Origin: Roseibium sp. Sym1
Lineage (GTDB): Bacteria; Pseudomonadota; Alphaproteobacteria; Rhizobiales; Stappiaceae
Reading direction: 5' to 3'
Assembly (NCBI RefSeq): GCF_027359675.1
Contig: NZ_CP114786.1
Span: 186,001-250,000, forward strand
DNA length: 64,000 bases
This document shows, piece by piece, positions 37,465 to 46,256 of this stretch (position 1 is the first letter of the stretch; every line of letters starts with the position of its first letter). The notes below the pieces were generated by a model. That model did no database searches. It saw nothing but the letters and a program-made list of their open reading frames with translations, and was not told the origin of the DNA. A program made the position numbers and the translations under genes.

Positions 37465-37484
37465 CTCAGGTTTTAAAAACTGAG
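37465..37484. promoter_or_regulatory. Palindrome before the ABC importer operon
   Basis: CTCAGGTTTT-AAAAACTGAG is a 20-bp palindrome with one mismatched pair, ending 13 bp before the first permease start and just before the ribosome binding site GAGGGA. A related half, TTTTAAAACC, occurs near 37381 in the same AT-rich leader. It is a candidate operator for a GntR- or IclR-type regulator not present in the window. Confidence 0.45.
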
Positions 37485-37497
37485 GGACAACCAACCG

Positions 37498-38436
37498 ATG
37501 CTGCACCGGCTGGGCCACCGGCTCATCCAGTCATTGATCCTTCTGCTCCTGGTCTCCATCGCCGGGTTCGCGCTCCTGCGCATGCTGCCGGGTGATTTTG
37601 CGGAAGTCCTGCTGCTGTCGCAGATGGACGGCACCCTGCCCGACCAGGCAGCCGTGCAGAAATTCGCGACGGAGAACGGCTTTCACGATCCCTTGCCCGT
37701 CCAGTATCTGCGCTGGCTGGGCGGTGTGCTGACCGGAGATCTCGGCCGGTCCTTCGTTACCGGAGAAGAGGTCGCCTCGGACATTCTTCTGCGCCTCAAC
37801 CGCTCCCTGTTCCTTGCGGTGCTGTCCATTTGTCTGGCCCTCACCATTGCCATCCCGCTGGGATGCTTTTGTGCCTATCATGCCGGCGGTGCCTGCGACC
37901 GGGTGCTGGCGATTGTCAGCGTTGCCGGCCTGTCCATTCCCAATTTCTGGTATGCCCTGCTGCTGGCGCTCTTGTTTGCGCTTGCACTCGGCTGGCTGCC
38001 GAGTTCCGGCCACGGCACACTTGCGCATGCAGTCCTGCCCACGCTGGTGATCGCGACGACGATGACCGGAGTCCTTGCCCGGTTCGTGCGGGCGCGGCTG
38101 CTGGACGAATTCCATCACGCCTACATTCGGACCGCCCGGGCCAAAGGCCTGAGCCAGTCCCGCGTGCTTTTCGGGCATGCCTTGCCGAACATCCTGCCAT
38201 CCACGCTGACGCTCACCGGCCTGCAATTCGCCCGGGCCTTCGACGGCATGGTCATCATCGAGACGATCTTCGCCTGGCCCGGCATCGGCAGCCTCCTGGT
38301 CGAGTCCCTGCTCAATCGGGACTACCCGCTGATCCAGGCCTGTTTTCTCCTGATTGCCGGCGGCTACATCGTGATCAACCTGGCCGTGGACTACCTGGTA
38401 GCCCTGGCGGATCCGCGTGTCGAGGAGGCCGTCTGA
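37498..38436 (+). CDS. ABC importer permease, DppB/OppB type
   Basis: A 312-residue inner-membrane permease with an N-terminal helix (about 10-30), a large periplasmic loop, and five further helices. The cytoplasmic EAA loop YIRTARAKGLSQSRVLFGHALPN, which contacts the ATPase, is intact. The family takes up oligopeptides, dipeptides, nickel or related solutes. It is the first gene of the operon permease-permease-binding protein, with no ATPase gene nearby. The next gene starts immediately after its stop. Confidence 0.92.
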   Translation: MLHRLGHRLIQSLILLLLVSIAGFALLRMLPGDFAEVLLLSQMDGTLPDQAAVQKFATENGFHDPLPVQYLRWLGGVLTGDLGRSFVTGEEVASDILLRLNRSLFLAVLSICLALTIAIPLGCFCAYHAGGACDRVLAIVSVAGLSIPNFWYALLLALLFALALGWLPSSGHGTLAHAVLPTLVIATTMTGVLARFVRARLLDEFHHAYIRTARAKGLSQSRVLFGHALPNILPSTLTLTGLQFARAFDGMVIIETIFAWPGIGSLLVESLLNRDYPLIQACFLLIAGGYIVINLAVDYLVALADPRVEEAV

Positions 38437-39303
38437 ATGGCGACGCGTGCGAAACGCGCCTCCAGGGCAACCGTGCTCAACAGATCCCTGTTTCTGGCGG
38501 CGCTTGTCGCCTTGGTCATTCTCGCGCCTTTGGCGGCTCCCCACGCACCGGACCGGATCGATATCCTGAACCGGCTGTCGCCTCCCACGTTCGAGCATCT
38601 GCTTGGGACCGACCAGATGGGGCGCGACGTGCTGTCGAGACTGCTCTTCGCCGGACGGCTGACGGCTGGCAGCGCGCTTCTGGTGGTGCTGTTCGCGGCG
38701 ATCGCAGGCACGCTGCTCGGCACTGTTGCGGGCTATATCGGCGGCTGGCCGGATCGCCTGCTCATGCGCTTCTGCGAGGGCTTTTCCGTCCTGCCCGCGC
38801 TCGCCATCGCCATGATCATCGCCGGTGTGATGGGCCTTGGCCTCGGGGCCGTGATCGTGGCCCTGGCGGCGGTTCACTGGACCGAATACGCCCGCCTCGT
38901 CCGCAACATGATCCTGGTGGAGCGATCCAAGCTCTACATCATGGCTGCGGAAGCGCTCGGCACGTCGCGGCAAAGCGTCATTCGCCGTCATCTCCTGCCG
39001 AACATCTCCGGCCCGCTGCTCACCATGAGTGCCTATTCCCTGTCCTGGGTCATTCTCGCCTTCGCCGGCCTGAGTTTCCTCGGGCTGGGTGTCGAGCCCG
39101 GCACCGCCGAGTGGGGCCGGATGATCGCCGACGCACGTACCCACATGCGCAGCCATCCGTATCTGGTGATGGCGCCCGGCTTCACGATCATGGCTTTCGT
39201 GATGGCGATCAACCTCATCGGCGACAGCGTCGGCGACCGGCTCCGACGGCGCCACACCAGCCTTCTCACCCTTCCCAAGACCCTCCAAAACTCAAGGAGT
39301 TGA
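38437..39303 (+). CDS. ABC importer permease, DppC/OppC type
   Basis: A 288-residue permease partnered with the previous gene. It opens with the typical DppC segment (LGTDQMGRDVLSRLLFAGR at about 51-69), has about six helices, and the EAA loop AEALGTSRQSVIRRHLLPN. The start codon is directly adjacent to the previous stop. It would form the heterodimeric pore with the DppB-like subunit. Confidence 0.92.
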   Translation: MATRAKRASRATVLNRSLFLAALVALVILAPLAAPHAPDRIDILNRLSPPTFEHLLGTDQMGRDVLSRLLFAGRLTAGSALLVVLFAAIAGTLLGTVAGYIGGWPDRLLMRFCEGFSVLPALAIAMIIAGVMGLGLGAVIVALAAVHWTEYARLVRNMILVERSKLYIMAAEALGTSRQSVIRRHLLPNISGPLLTMSAYSLSWVILAFAGLSFLGLGVEPGTAEWGRMIADARTHMRSHPYLVMAPGFTIMAFVMAINLIGDSVGDRLRRRHTSLLTLPKTLQNSRS

Positions 39304-39308
39304 CCCTC

Positions 39309-40850
39309 GTGTTCAAACACAAGACCCTGCCGCGCCTCGCTTTCGCCATGGCCGCCACCGCCCTGATGGCCCTGCCGCTTGCGCCCGCGCAGGCCGATGC
39401 CGACAAGACCCTCACCGTCGCAACCATGTGGGAAGCCCTGCCTTTGTCCATGAAGCCGCGGCGCAGCCGATTCTTCAACGAGAGCGAAATCCTCGACACG
39501 CTGGTCAAGCTGGATTTCGACATGGAACTGGTCCCGGGCCTGGCCACTTCGTGGGAGCGGGTTTCCCCCACCGTCTGGCGTTTCAAACTGCGCGAGGGGG
39601 TCACCTTCCATGACGGCGCCAGCTTTGACGCGGAGGCCGCGAAGTTCTCGCTGGAGCGTGTGATCGCGCTGCTGCCCTACGCGTCGGACCTTCTGAACAT
39701 CAAGGAACTGCGTGCGGTCTCCAGCCACGAGCTTGAAATCGAGACCAACGAACCGTTCGCCGCCCTGCCCAACCAGCTGACCGACGCCATCACGGGTATC
39801 TATGGCGCCGCCTCCTTCGACGCCGACGGCGAATTCGTCAAGCCGGTCGGCACCGGCCCCTGGGTGTTCGGCTCCTATTCGAAACAGGATCGCACGGTTG
39901 TGAGCCGCAACGACGCCTATTGGGGTGACGCCCCGGCACTGGAGCAGATCACCTATCGCTATATCCCGGACCACAACGCCCGCGCACTCGCGCTCGAAAC
40001 AGGTGAAGTCGATTTTGTCGTCCACCTGCTGCCGTCCGACGTTGCGCGTATGAAGGCGGACGAGAACTTCACCGTTCACATGGACCCGAGCGCCGGTCTT
40101 TACTACGGCGCCTTCAATGCCGGTGAAACAAGCGTGCTCAAGGATCCGAAACTCCGTCAGGCGATCAACCTGCTCGTCGACCGCGACATACTCGTCAAGG
40201 GTGCTCTCGACGGCATCGGCAAGCCGGCCTGGACCTTCTTCCCGCCGGAATTCCCCTGGGCGGCTCCGGAAATCGACGCCTACAGCTTCGACCCGGACCG
40301 GGCCGCCACGCTCCTGAGCGAAGCCGGCTACGAAAAGACCGACGGCGCCTGGACCAAGGACGGCGAACCGCTGACGCTGCGCATCCTGAGCTATTCCAGC
40401 CGCGCCGAAATGTCCGCGATCACCGAGACCCTCGCAGCGCTGCTGGAGCAGCAGGGCGTGGCAACCGATGTCGAGCTGTTCACCTGGGCCGGCATGCTCG
40501 ACCTTGTCAAACAGGGTGACTACGACGTGTCGGTTGTCTTCTGGACCCCGGAAATGACCGGCCATCCGGACCTGCACCTGAAATCCCAGTTCCACTCCCG
40601 GGCCGGCCTCAACTACCAGAACTGGTCCAACGCCGCGTTTGATGCCCTTGTCGACAAGGGCCGCACGCTGGATGCCGGGCCGGAAGCGCTGGAAACCTAT
40701 GCCAAGGCCCAGGAGATCCTGCAGGAAGACGCCCCGATCCTGCCGCTCGTGCACAAGATCTACGTGGCTGCTTCGGCGAGGGACGTCACCGGATACAAGG
40801 TTCACCCGTCCGGGTTCTTCTACAATTTCAAGGCCGTTTCCAAACAGTAA
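39309..40850 (+). CDS. Family 5 extracellular solute-binding protein
   Basis: A 513-residue periplasmic binding protein. Translation from the GTG at 39309 (AAGGAG nine bases upstream) gives a signal peptide ending AQADA at about 32. The mature protein has the family pattern: NESEILDTLVKLDFDME, LVPGLATSWE, WRFKLREGVTFHDG and later YYGAFNAG. This family includes DppA, OppA and NikA; the ligand cannot be told. It is the third gene of the operon, followed by two amidotransferase-fold genes. An open frame continuing far upstream is only the shadow of the permease genes. Confidence 0.92.
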   Translation: MFKHKTLPRLAFAMAATALMALPLAPAQADADKTLTVATMWEALPLSMKPRRSRFFNESEILDTLVKLDFDMELVPGLATSWERVSPTVWRFKLREGVTFHDGASFDAEAAKFSLERVIALLPYASDLLNIKELRAVSSHELEIETNEPFAALPNQLTDAITGIYGAASFDADGEFVKPVGTGPWVFGSYSKQDRTVVSRNDAYWGDAPALEQITYRYIPDHNARALALETGEVDFVVHLLPSDVARMKADENFTVHMDPSAGLYYGAFNAGETSVLKDPKLRQAINLLVDRDILVKGALDGIGKPAWTFFPPEFPWAAPEIDAYSFDPDRAATLLSEAGYEKTDGAWTKDGEPLTLRILSYSSRAEMSAITETLAALLEQQGVATDVELFTWAGMLDLVKQGDYDVSVVFWTPEMTGHPDLHLKSQFHSRAGLNYQNWSNAAFDALVDKGRTLDAGPEALETYAKAQEILQEDAPILPLVHKIYVAASARDVTGYKVHPSGFFYNFKAVSKQ

Positions 40851-40910
40851 GCCAGGAAGGTGCCCGGCCGTTATACCGCCGGGCACCTCGCCATATTCAC
40901 GGAGCACGAC

Positions 40911-41516
40911 ATGGCCTCCTGCCTGTTCCTCAAGCCGATCAAGGGTGCCGGCAACGATCTTCCCGATGTCGGCGACTTTGTATCCGACATCGACGAGATC
41001 GATCACTACGCACTCGAAGCCGTCGATCTTTCGGCCTACCGCGCCTTGCTGCTGCCGGCTCACCTGGACCAAAGGTTTTTCGGCGGCCTGAGCGAAAAGA
41101 TCGAACGGTTTCTGGACGGCGGCGGCACGCTGGTCTTCAACGGCCATGTCGCCTGGCCCATGCTGCCGGAGTTCGAGCCGTTTCAGCCACTGGACCGGTT
41201 CAACGTGGACGCCCTGCAGATCCACCGCGTCACGGAGCACCCTGTCTTTGAAGGTGTCTCGACCGAACACCTGACCTACCGCCGCGGCGTTGCCGGCTTC
41301 TATGCCCGCGGCTGCAACCCTCCGCCGGAGGGGGCGACCGTGCTGCACGGGGTCGGGCCGCGACGCCTGCCCTGCGACTGGGTCTACGAGCGCCCGCGCG
41401 GCGGCCGGATCCTGATGCATGCGGGCAATGACCTGTGGATGTATGTCGGCTCAGCCGACACGACGGCCCGCATCCCGCCGCAACTCTGTGCCTGGGCCGC
41501 CGGAAGGAAGACGTGA
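40911..41516 (+). CDS. Class I glutamine-amidotransferase-fold protein, unknown function (first of pair)
   Basis: A 201-residue cytoplasmic protein. The order YRALLLPAHLDQ, a helix ending IERFLDGGGTLVFNGH and a C-terminal GGRILMHAGNDLWMY resembles ThuA/GATase1-like flavodoxin folds. Where a catalytic Cys would sit (after the GGTLVFNG strand) there is none, so amidotransferase chemistry is unlikely. It starts at 40911 with GGAG ten bases before. The next gene begins two bases after its stop and encodes a protein of equal length and similar plan. Operon position suggests processing or sensing of the imported solute. Confidence 0.6.
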   Translation: MASCLFLKPIKGAGNDLPDVGDFVSDIDEIDHYALEAVDLSAYRALLLPAHLDQRFFGGLSEKIERFLDGGGTLVFNGHVAWPMLPEFEPFQPLDRFNVDALQIHRVTEHPVFEGVSTEHLTYRRGVAGFYARGCNPPPEGATVLHGVGPRRLPCDWVYERPRGGRILMHAGNDLWMYVGSADTTARIPPQLCAWAAGRKT

Positions 41517-41518
41517 CC

Positions 41519-42124
41519 ATGCCCCAGCTCGCCGTTCTGGACGCCGGAACCTATTATCATCACCGCACCATTTACGAACCGCGCTACCGGTCTTTCTTCG
41601 ACCGGATCATCTACACGCGCGACCTGCCGCAAACCGACCTCTGCGATGTCGACATCCTGCTGGTCTCCTGCCGGACCGACCCGTCTGTCCTCGGCCCGTG
41701 CAAAGACCGGATCGCGGATTTCCTGAGCAAGGGAAAGACCGTTGTCGCCATGGGTTCGACCGGCCACCCGTCCTGGCTGCCAAATGTCGACTGGACAGAC
41801 ACACCGACCAATTTCTGGTGGTGGAAGGAGGGCGAGGAGATCGGCCTGAAGATCGCCGCGCCCGACCATCCCCTGTTCAGCCACCTGTCGCTGGCCGACG
41901 TCACCTGGCACTATCACGGCTATTTCCAGGTTCCCGCCGATGCACGCTCGCTGGTCGATGTCGGTAACACCGGATCGATCTTCTACGAAGACACGGTGTC
42001 GACACCCGGAAAGCTCCTGATCACGTCGCTCGACCCGATGTATCATCACGGCAGCCATTTCATGCCGGCAACGACCCGGTTTCTGGACGGGTTCCTGCCG
42101 TTTTTGAAGGAAGGTGGGTGCTGA
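41519..42124 (+). CDS. Class I glutamine-amidotransferase-fold protein, unknown function (second of pair)
   Basis: A 201-residue protein that parallels its upstream neighbour: LAVLDAGTYYHH, VDILLVSCRTDP, RIADFLSKGKTVVAMGS, then GKLLITSLDP. It is unusually rich in His, Trp and Tyr (NFWWWKEG, WHYHGYF, YHHGSHF), which could bind metal or an aromatic ligand. The Cys in LLVSCRTD is not at the usual nucleophile position. It is the last gene of the operon; the gap to the next gene is 119 bp. Likely a distant paralogue of the previous gene. Confidence 0.6.
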   Translation: MPQLAVLDAGTYYHHRTIYEPRYRSFFDRIIYTRDLPQTDLCDVDILLVSCRTDPSVLGPCKDRIADFLSKGKTVVAMGSTGHPSWLPNVDWTDTPTNFWWWKEGEEIGLKIAAPDHPLFSHLSLADVTWHYHGYFQVPADARSLVDVGNTGSIFYEDTVSTPGKLLITSLDPMYHHGSHFMPATTRFLDGFLPFLKEGGC

Positions 42125-42243
42125 GGCGCGATTGCCACTGCGGCCATTTGCGTGAGTTGTGTTTTCTCCGAAAAATTAACCATGTGTGGCTATCCTGACC
42201 CCTGATCAGAGTTTTGCTTAGCGAACCTCTCACAGGGACAGCG

Positions 42244-44043
42244 GTGACGGTGGTGACCATCAAACTGGCCTCGATACGAACGATCTTCGGGATCGACCTG
42301 CGCACGCTGGCGCTGTTCCGGGTGCTGCTGGGCGTCTATATCCTCATCGATCTGGTGATGCGCACCGGCGATCTGGCGGCCCATTACACCGATGCCGGGA
42401 TCATGCCCCGGTCCGTCCAGATCGATCATCTCTACGTCACCACCTGGTCGTTGCATCTTGCCAACGGCGCCGCGTGGTTCCAGGCGCTTCTGTTCACGAT
42501 CGCCGGTTTCGCGGCGCTCGGCCTGTTGCTGGGCTGGCGCACCCGTTTGATGACGGTGCTTTGCTGGGCACTCATGCTGTCACTGCAGAACCGCAACACG
42601 TATATCCTGTCGGGTGAAGACAATCTGTCCGTGCTGCTGCTGTTCTGGGCCATGTTCCTGCCGCTCGGCGCACGTTACTCCGTCGATGCGGCTCTTGAGC
42701 GGGCAGAGCGCGTCACGACCAATGCCTACTGCACGCTCGCGACAGCCGCCCTGCTGCTTCAGGGCATGTCGATGTACTTCTTCAGCGCGCTCCTGAAGAC
42801 CCATCCGATCTGGTACGAGGACGGCACGGCCGTCCACTATGCCTTGCAGCTCGACTACCTGGTGACGCCGTTTGCGCTCTGGTTCCGGCAATTCGACGAT
42901 CTCATGAGCGGCCTGACCTATTACGTCTACGCGCTCGAACTGATCGGTCCGTTCCTGATCTTCTCGCCCATCTTCCACCGCACACTGCGCACCGTCGTCA
43001 TGCTGGCCTTCATGACCATGCACCTGTCGTTCCTGTTCTTTCTGGAAATCGGCTTTTTCCCGTTCATCTCGATCATCATGAACCTGACCTTCATGCCCGG
43101 CTGGATGTGGGACAGGCTCGCCGCCTGGCTGCCTGTGAGGTCAAACGCGCCGGTTGCGATCTGGTTCGATCGCGGCTGCGACTTTTGCGAAAAGACCTGC
43201 CGGCTCTTACGGGTGTTCCTGTTCCTGGGCGACACGCCCGTCCGGCCCGCGCAGGACGATCCCGAGCTCGGTCCGGATCTTGAACAGCGCAATTCCTGGA
43301 TCGTGACCTTCGGCAACGACCGGACCTACGAGTTCGATGCCCTCGCCAGGCTGGTCAGCCTGTCGCCGGTATTCTTTCCGCTCGGCTGGCTGATGCGGCG
43401 CGGCCTGTTCCGGAAACCCGGAGCCCGTTTCTATGCCTGGGTCGGCCGAAACCGGGGTGCCTTCTCGCGGTTTTCTGCCCGCTGGCTCGCCTGGCGCGAG
43501 ACCCCGGCGCGCTTTGGCGCGGTGACCCAGGGCCTTGCCGGCCTGTTCCTGGTCTTCATCACGGTGCAGAACGTCTCCACGCTGCCGTGGAGCGGCCTGT
43601 CTCCCTTGCCGGATGCTTTCCGGATGGTGCGCCAGGCCCTTGGCCTTTACCAGAACTGGACCATGTTCGCCCCCTATCCCGAGATGACCAGCCCCTGGCC
43701 GGTGATCGAGGGCGAATTGACCGACGGCTCGGTCGTGGATGTCTATCACGACCGTCCGGGCCTGGCGGATTTCGACAAGCCCGAGGTCGTCTCCGCGGAA
43801 TACGCCAATTACCGTTGGCGGAAGTTCCTGTCGCAACTGGAAGACCAAAGCTACGAAGACCGCCCGCAGACGCTGGCGCTGAACTATGCCCGCTACCTGT
43901 GCCGGCGCTGGCCCGAAGCCCATCCGGACATGCCGGCGCTTGCCACCTTCGTCATCTATTTCCAGATCGAGGTCTCGCAGCCGCCGGGTCAGCCGAAGGA
44001 AGTGGAGACCCGGCACGTCTGGAGCCACGACTGTTTCGGCTAA
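42244..44043 (+). CDS. HTTM-domain membrane protein fused to a DCC/DUF393 redox domain
   Basis: A 599-residue protein. Residues about 10-290 carry six or more membrane helices with the HTTM (vitamin K-dependent carboxylase-like) pattern: FRVLLGVYILIDL, YTDAGIMPR, LLGWRTRLMTV, LSGEDNLSVLLLFWAMFLPLGAR. Then a soluble DUF393 domain begins VAIWFDRGCDFCEKTC with CxxC at 312-315, a thiol-disulfide oxidoreductase motif, and continues to about 420. The last part returns to a membrane helix and a soluble tail. The GTG at 44-base distance from an earlier in-frame TTG (42214) is preferred because AGGGA precedes it; nearby GTGs at 42250 and 42253 are possible. Function unknown. Confidence 0.78.
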   Translation: MTVVTIKLASIRTIFGIDLRTLALFRVLLGVYILIDLVMRTGDLAAHYTDAGIMPRSVQIDHLYVTTWSLHLANGAAWFQALLFTIAGFAALGLLLGWRTRLMTVLCWALMLSLQNRNTYILSGEDNLSVLLLFWAMFLPLGARYSVDAALERAERVTTNAYCTLATAALLLQGMSMYFFSALLKTHPIWYEDGTAVHYALQLDYLVTPFALWFRQFDDLMSGLTYYVYALELIGPFLIFSPIFHRTLRTVVMLAFMTMHLSFLFFLEIGFFPFISIIMNLTFMPGWMWDRLAAWLPVRSNAPVAIWFDRGCDFCEKTCRLLRVFLFLGDTPVRPAQDDPELGPDLEQRNSWIVTFGNDRTYEFDALARLVSLSPVFFPLGWLMRRGLFRKPGARFYAWVGRNRGAFSRFSARWLAWRETPARFGAVTQGLAGLFLVFITVQNVSTLPWSGLSPLPDAFRMVRQALGLYQNWTMFAPYPEMTSPWPVIEGELTDGSVVDVYHDRPGLADFDKPEVVSAEYANYRWRKFLSQLEDQSYEDRPQTLALNYARYLCRRWPEAHPDMPALATFVIYFQIEVSQPPGQPKEVETRHVWSHDCFG

Positions 44044-44055
44044 GCAGCCTCCTGC

Positions 44056-44760
44056 TCAATCGCGCGGTGGAATGTTGATCGCCTTCTGGCTGGCCGGACG
44101 GGCCAGGCAGGTCTCGACCCAGCGCACCACGTTGGTGTAGCCCTGATACCCGGTGACTTCGCCGGCCTCGTAAAAGCCATTGATGTTGCGCGCCCAGGGC
44201 CAGCAGGCCATGTCGGCAATGGTATAGTCTGCTCCAAGGATGAATTCGCGTCCCTCCAGTTGGCGGTCGAGCACACCGAGCAGGCGCTTGACCTCGTCGC
44301 GGTAGCGCTCGAACGGACGGCGGTCCTCATATTCCCTGCCCGCGAACTTGTGAAAGAAACCGAGCTGGCCGGTCATCGGCCCAAACCCGCCCATCTGCCA
44401 CATCAGCCACTGGATGGCCTGGTGTTTCGCGGCCGGATCCGCAGGCAGGAAACTGCCGGATTTCTCCGCAAGATAGATCAGGATCGCCCCGGTCTCCCAG
44501 AGCGGCAGCGGCTTGCCGTCCGGACCGTACGGATCGATGATCGCCGGGATCTTGTTGTTGGGATTGAGCGACAGGAATTCCTCGCTCATCTGGTCGTTCG
44601 TTCCGAAATCGACCTTGTGCGCCTCGTAGGGCAGTCCGGTTTCCTCCAGCATGGCGGAGACCTTGATGCCGTTCGGCGTCGGCAGGGAATAGAGCTGGAT
44701 CCGGTCCGGATGGCGTGGTGGCCATTTCCGGGTGATGTCGAAATCGGTCAGGCTGGACAT
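44056..44760 (-). CDS. Glutathione S-transferase, YghU/YfcG (Nu) class
   Basis: A 234-residue GST. The N-terminal thioredoxin domain has IQLYSLPTPNGIKVS, with the TPNG motif of Nu-class enzymes, which act as disulfide-bond reductases binding two glutathiones; NPNNKIPAI and ETGAILIYL are the glutathione-binding loops. The C-terminal helical domain has FILGADYTIADMACWPW. The ATG at 44760 follows GGAGACC. It ends 12 bp from the convergent HTTM gene. Confidence 0.92.
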   Translation of the reverse strand: MSSLTDFDITRKWPPRHPDRIQLYSLPTPNGIKVSAMLEETGLPYEAHKVDFGTNDQMSEEFLSLNPNNKIPAIIDPYGPDGKPLPLWETGAILIYLAEKSGSFLPADPAAKHQAIQWLMWQMGGFGPMTGQLGFFHKFAGREYEDRRPFERYRDEVKRLLGVLDRQLEGREFILGADYTIADMACWPWARNINGFYEAGEVTGYQGYTNVVRWVETCLARPASQKAINIPPRD

Positions 44761-44935
44761 GAAACGGTCTCCGGTCGGGATAAATGAACCTGTCAATTTT
44801 CCGGAGACACTAGCGATGCGCCACGCCCATTGAAAGCCACGGACAGCATGGTCACGCGGAATTGTGCTTTCGCATGAACCCGCCTATATGTGCGCTCTTC
44901 ACAATCAACTTCTCGCCGGGTTCCAGGAGACCAGC

Positions 44936-45148
44936 ATGGCAGACGATACCGAAGCCCGTCTGGAGAAACTCGAAATCGATCTCGCGCACGCCACCAACAC
45001 GATCGAGGACCTCAATACCGTGGTCGTGGAACAGGGCCGCCAGATTGAACGGATGACCCGCTTGCTCGCCAACATGACGGACCAGGTCGAAGAGCTGATG
45101 GAAAACGTCCTGCCCGGCCACCAGAACGAAAAGCCGCCGCATTACTGA
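44936..45148 (+). CDS. slyX: SlyX family protein
   Basis: A 70-residue acidic coiled-coil protein: LEKLEIDLAHATNTIEDLN, VVVEQGRQIERMTRLL, and the ending PPHY typical of SlyX. Its cellular role is not established. The ATG at 44936 directly follows CAGGAG and gives the family length. It is divergent from the GST gene. Confidence 0.87.
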   Translation: MADDTEARLEKLEIDLAHATNTIEDLNTVVVEQGRQIERMTRLLANMTDQVEELMENVLPGHQNEKPPHY

Positions 45149-45242
45149 GCTATTGCCCTTCGCAATTTTGCGGATTTGATCCAGGCCATGGAATCCCTTC
45201 CCTGAAAGGCTAAGCTTTAGCCCTGTCCGATGAAGGTGCATC

Positions 45243-46256
45243 ATGCGGTTGTTGAAATATCTGGTTCTGGTGCTGGTACTGGTCGCCGCCATTGGCGGCT
45301 GGTCCTGGTGGACAGCCCGACCCGGCAAGGTCGACGTCGTCGCCCCGTACAGGGGCCGGGCCGCCGAGGTCGTTTATGCAACCGCCGTGGTGGAACCGGT
45401 CAGGTGGGCCAAGGTAACCAGCATCATCCGCGAGCGGATCGTGACCCTGTGCAACTGCGAGGGCATGGAAGTCACCAAGGGCGACCAGCTTGCGGAACTC
45501 GACAGCGGCGATGCCCGCGCGACGCTGGCGGAGCTGGAAGCCCGGCAGGTTCTGGCCCAGTCCGACCGTGAACGGGCCCAGCAGCTTCTGGAACGCAGGG
45601 TCGTCAGCCAGCAGGTCTACGACAAGGCGCAAAGCGAGCTCATCCGCGTCAACGCCATGATCGCCGCCCAGAAGGAACGGCTGCGGGACTACCGCATCGT
45701 CGCGCCGATGGACGGTGTCGTGCTGCGCCAGGACGGATCGGTCGGCGAAGTCGCCGAGCCCGGCGAAATCCTGTTCTGGATCGGCCAGCCGACGCCGCTG
45801 CAGCTGGTCGCCGAGGTCAACGAAGAGGACATACCGAAGGTCGCGCGCGGACAGACCGCCCTGATCAAGGCGGATGCCTTTCCGGGCAGGGACCTGACGG
45901 CGGAGGTCTCGCGGATCACGCCCAAGGGCGATCCGGTGTTGAAGAATTACCGGGTCTATCTCGACCTGCCGGACAAGACGCCGCTCCAGATCGGCATGAC
46001 GGCGGAAATCAACATCGTCACCCGCGAAAAATCCGGCGCGCTGTTGCTGCCCCTGGCCGCGTTTGACGGCTCGAAAGTACAGAGCGTCGGCGAGGACAAC
46101 CGGATCAGCCTCGTCACGCTCGAGATCGGTATCCGCGGCACCCGCGCCGTCGAGGTTCTGGGAGGATTGGACGCTGATGCCAAGGTCGTCTTTCCGTTCA
46201 ACGCGGAGCTCATCGAGGGAGAGACGGTTCAGCCGGTCACCGGGGATCGCCCATGA
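45243..46256 (+). CDS. HlyD/MacA-type periplasmic adaptor of an ABC exporter
   Basis: A 337-residue membrane-fusion protein. One N-terminal membrane helix (about 4-22) is followed by a beta-barrel/lipoyl region, a short alpha-hairpin (about 100-150, EARQVLAQSDRERAQQLL) and the second lipoyl half (RIVAPMDGVVLRQDGSVGEVAEPG). It would link the inner-membrane ABC exporter to the outer membrane. It overlaps the following permease gene by four bases (ATGA). The hairpin is shorter than that of MacA, as in DevB-like adaptors. Confidence 0.88.
   Translation: MRLLKYLVLVLVLVAAIGGWSWWTARPGKVDVVAPYRGRAAEVVYATAVVEPVRWAKVTSIIRERIVTLCNCEGMEVTKGDQLAELDSGDARATLAELEARQVLAQSDRERAQQLLERRVVSQQVYDKAQSELIRVNAMIAAQKERLRDYRIVAPMDGVVLRQDGSVGEVAEPGEILFWIGQPTPLQLVAEVNEEDIPKVARGQTALIKADAFPGRDLTAEVSRITPKGDPVLKNYRVYLDLPDKTPLQIGMTAEINIVTREKSGALLLPLAAFDGSKVQSVGEDNRISLVTLEIGIRGTRAVEVLGGLDADAKVVFPFNAELIEGETVQPVTGDRP

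Noticed and set aside
37830..39308. A plus-strand open frame running into the binding-protein gene, suggesting a 1006-residue protein
   Set aside because: The first 490 residues are low-complexity Arg/Pro/His text lying over the two permease genes in another frame; a good ribosome binding site and signal peptide mark the true start at 39309.
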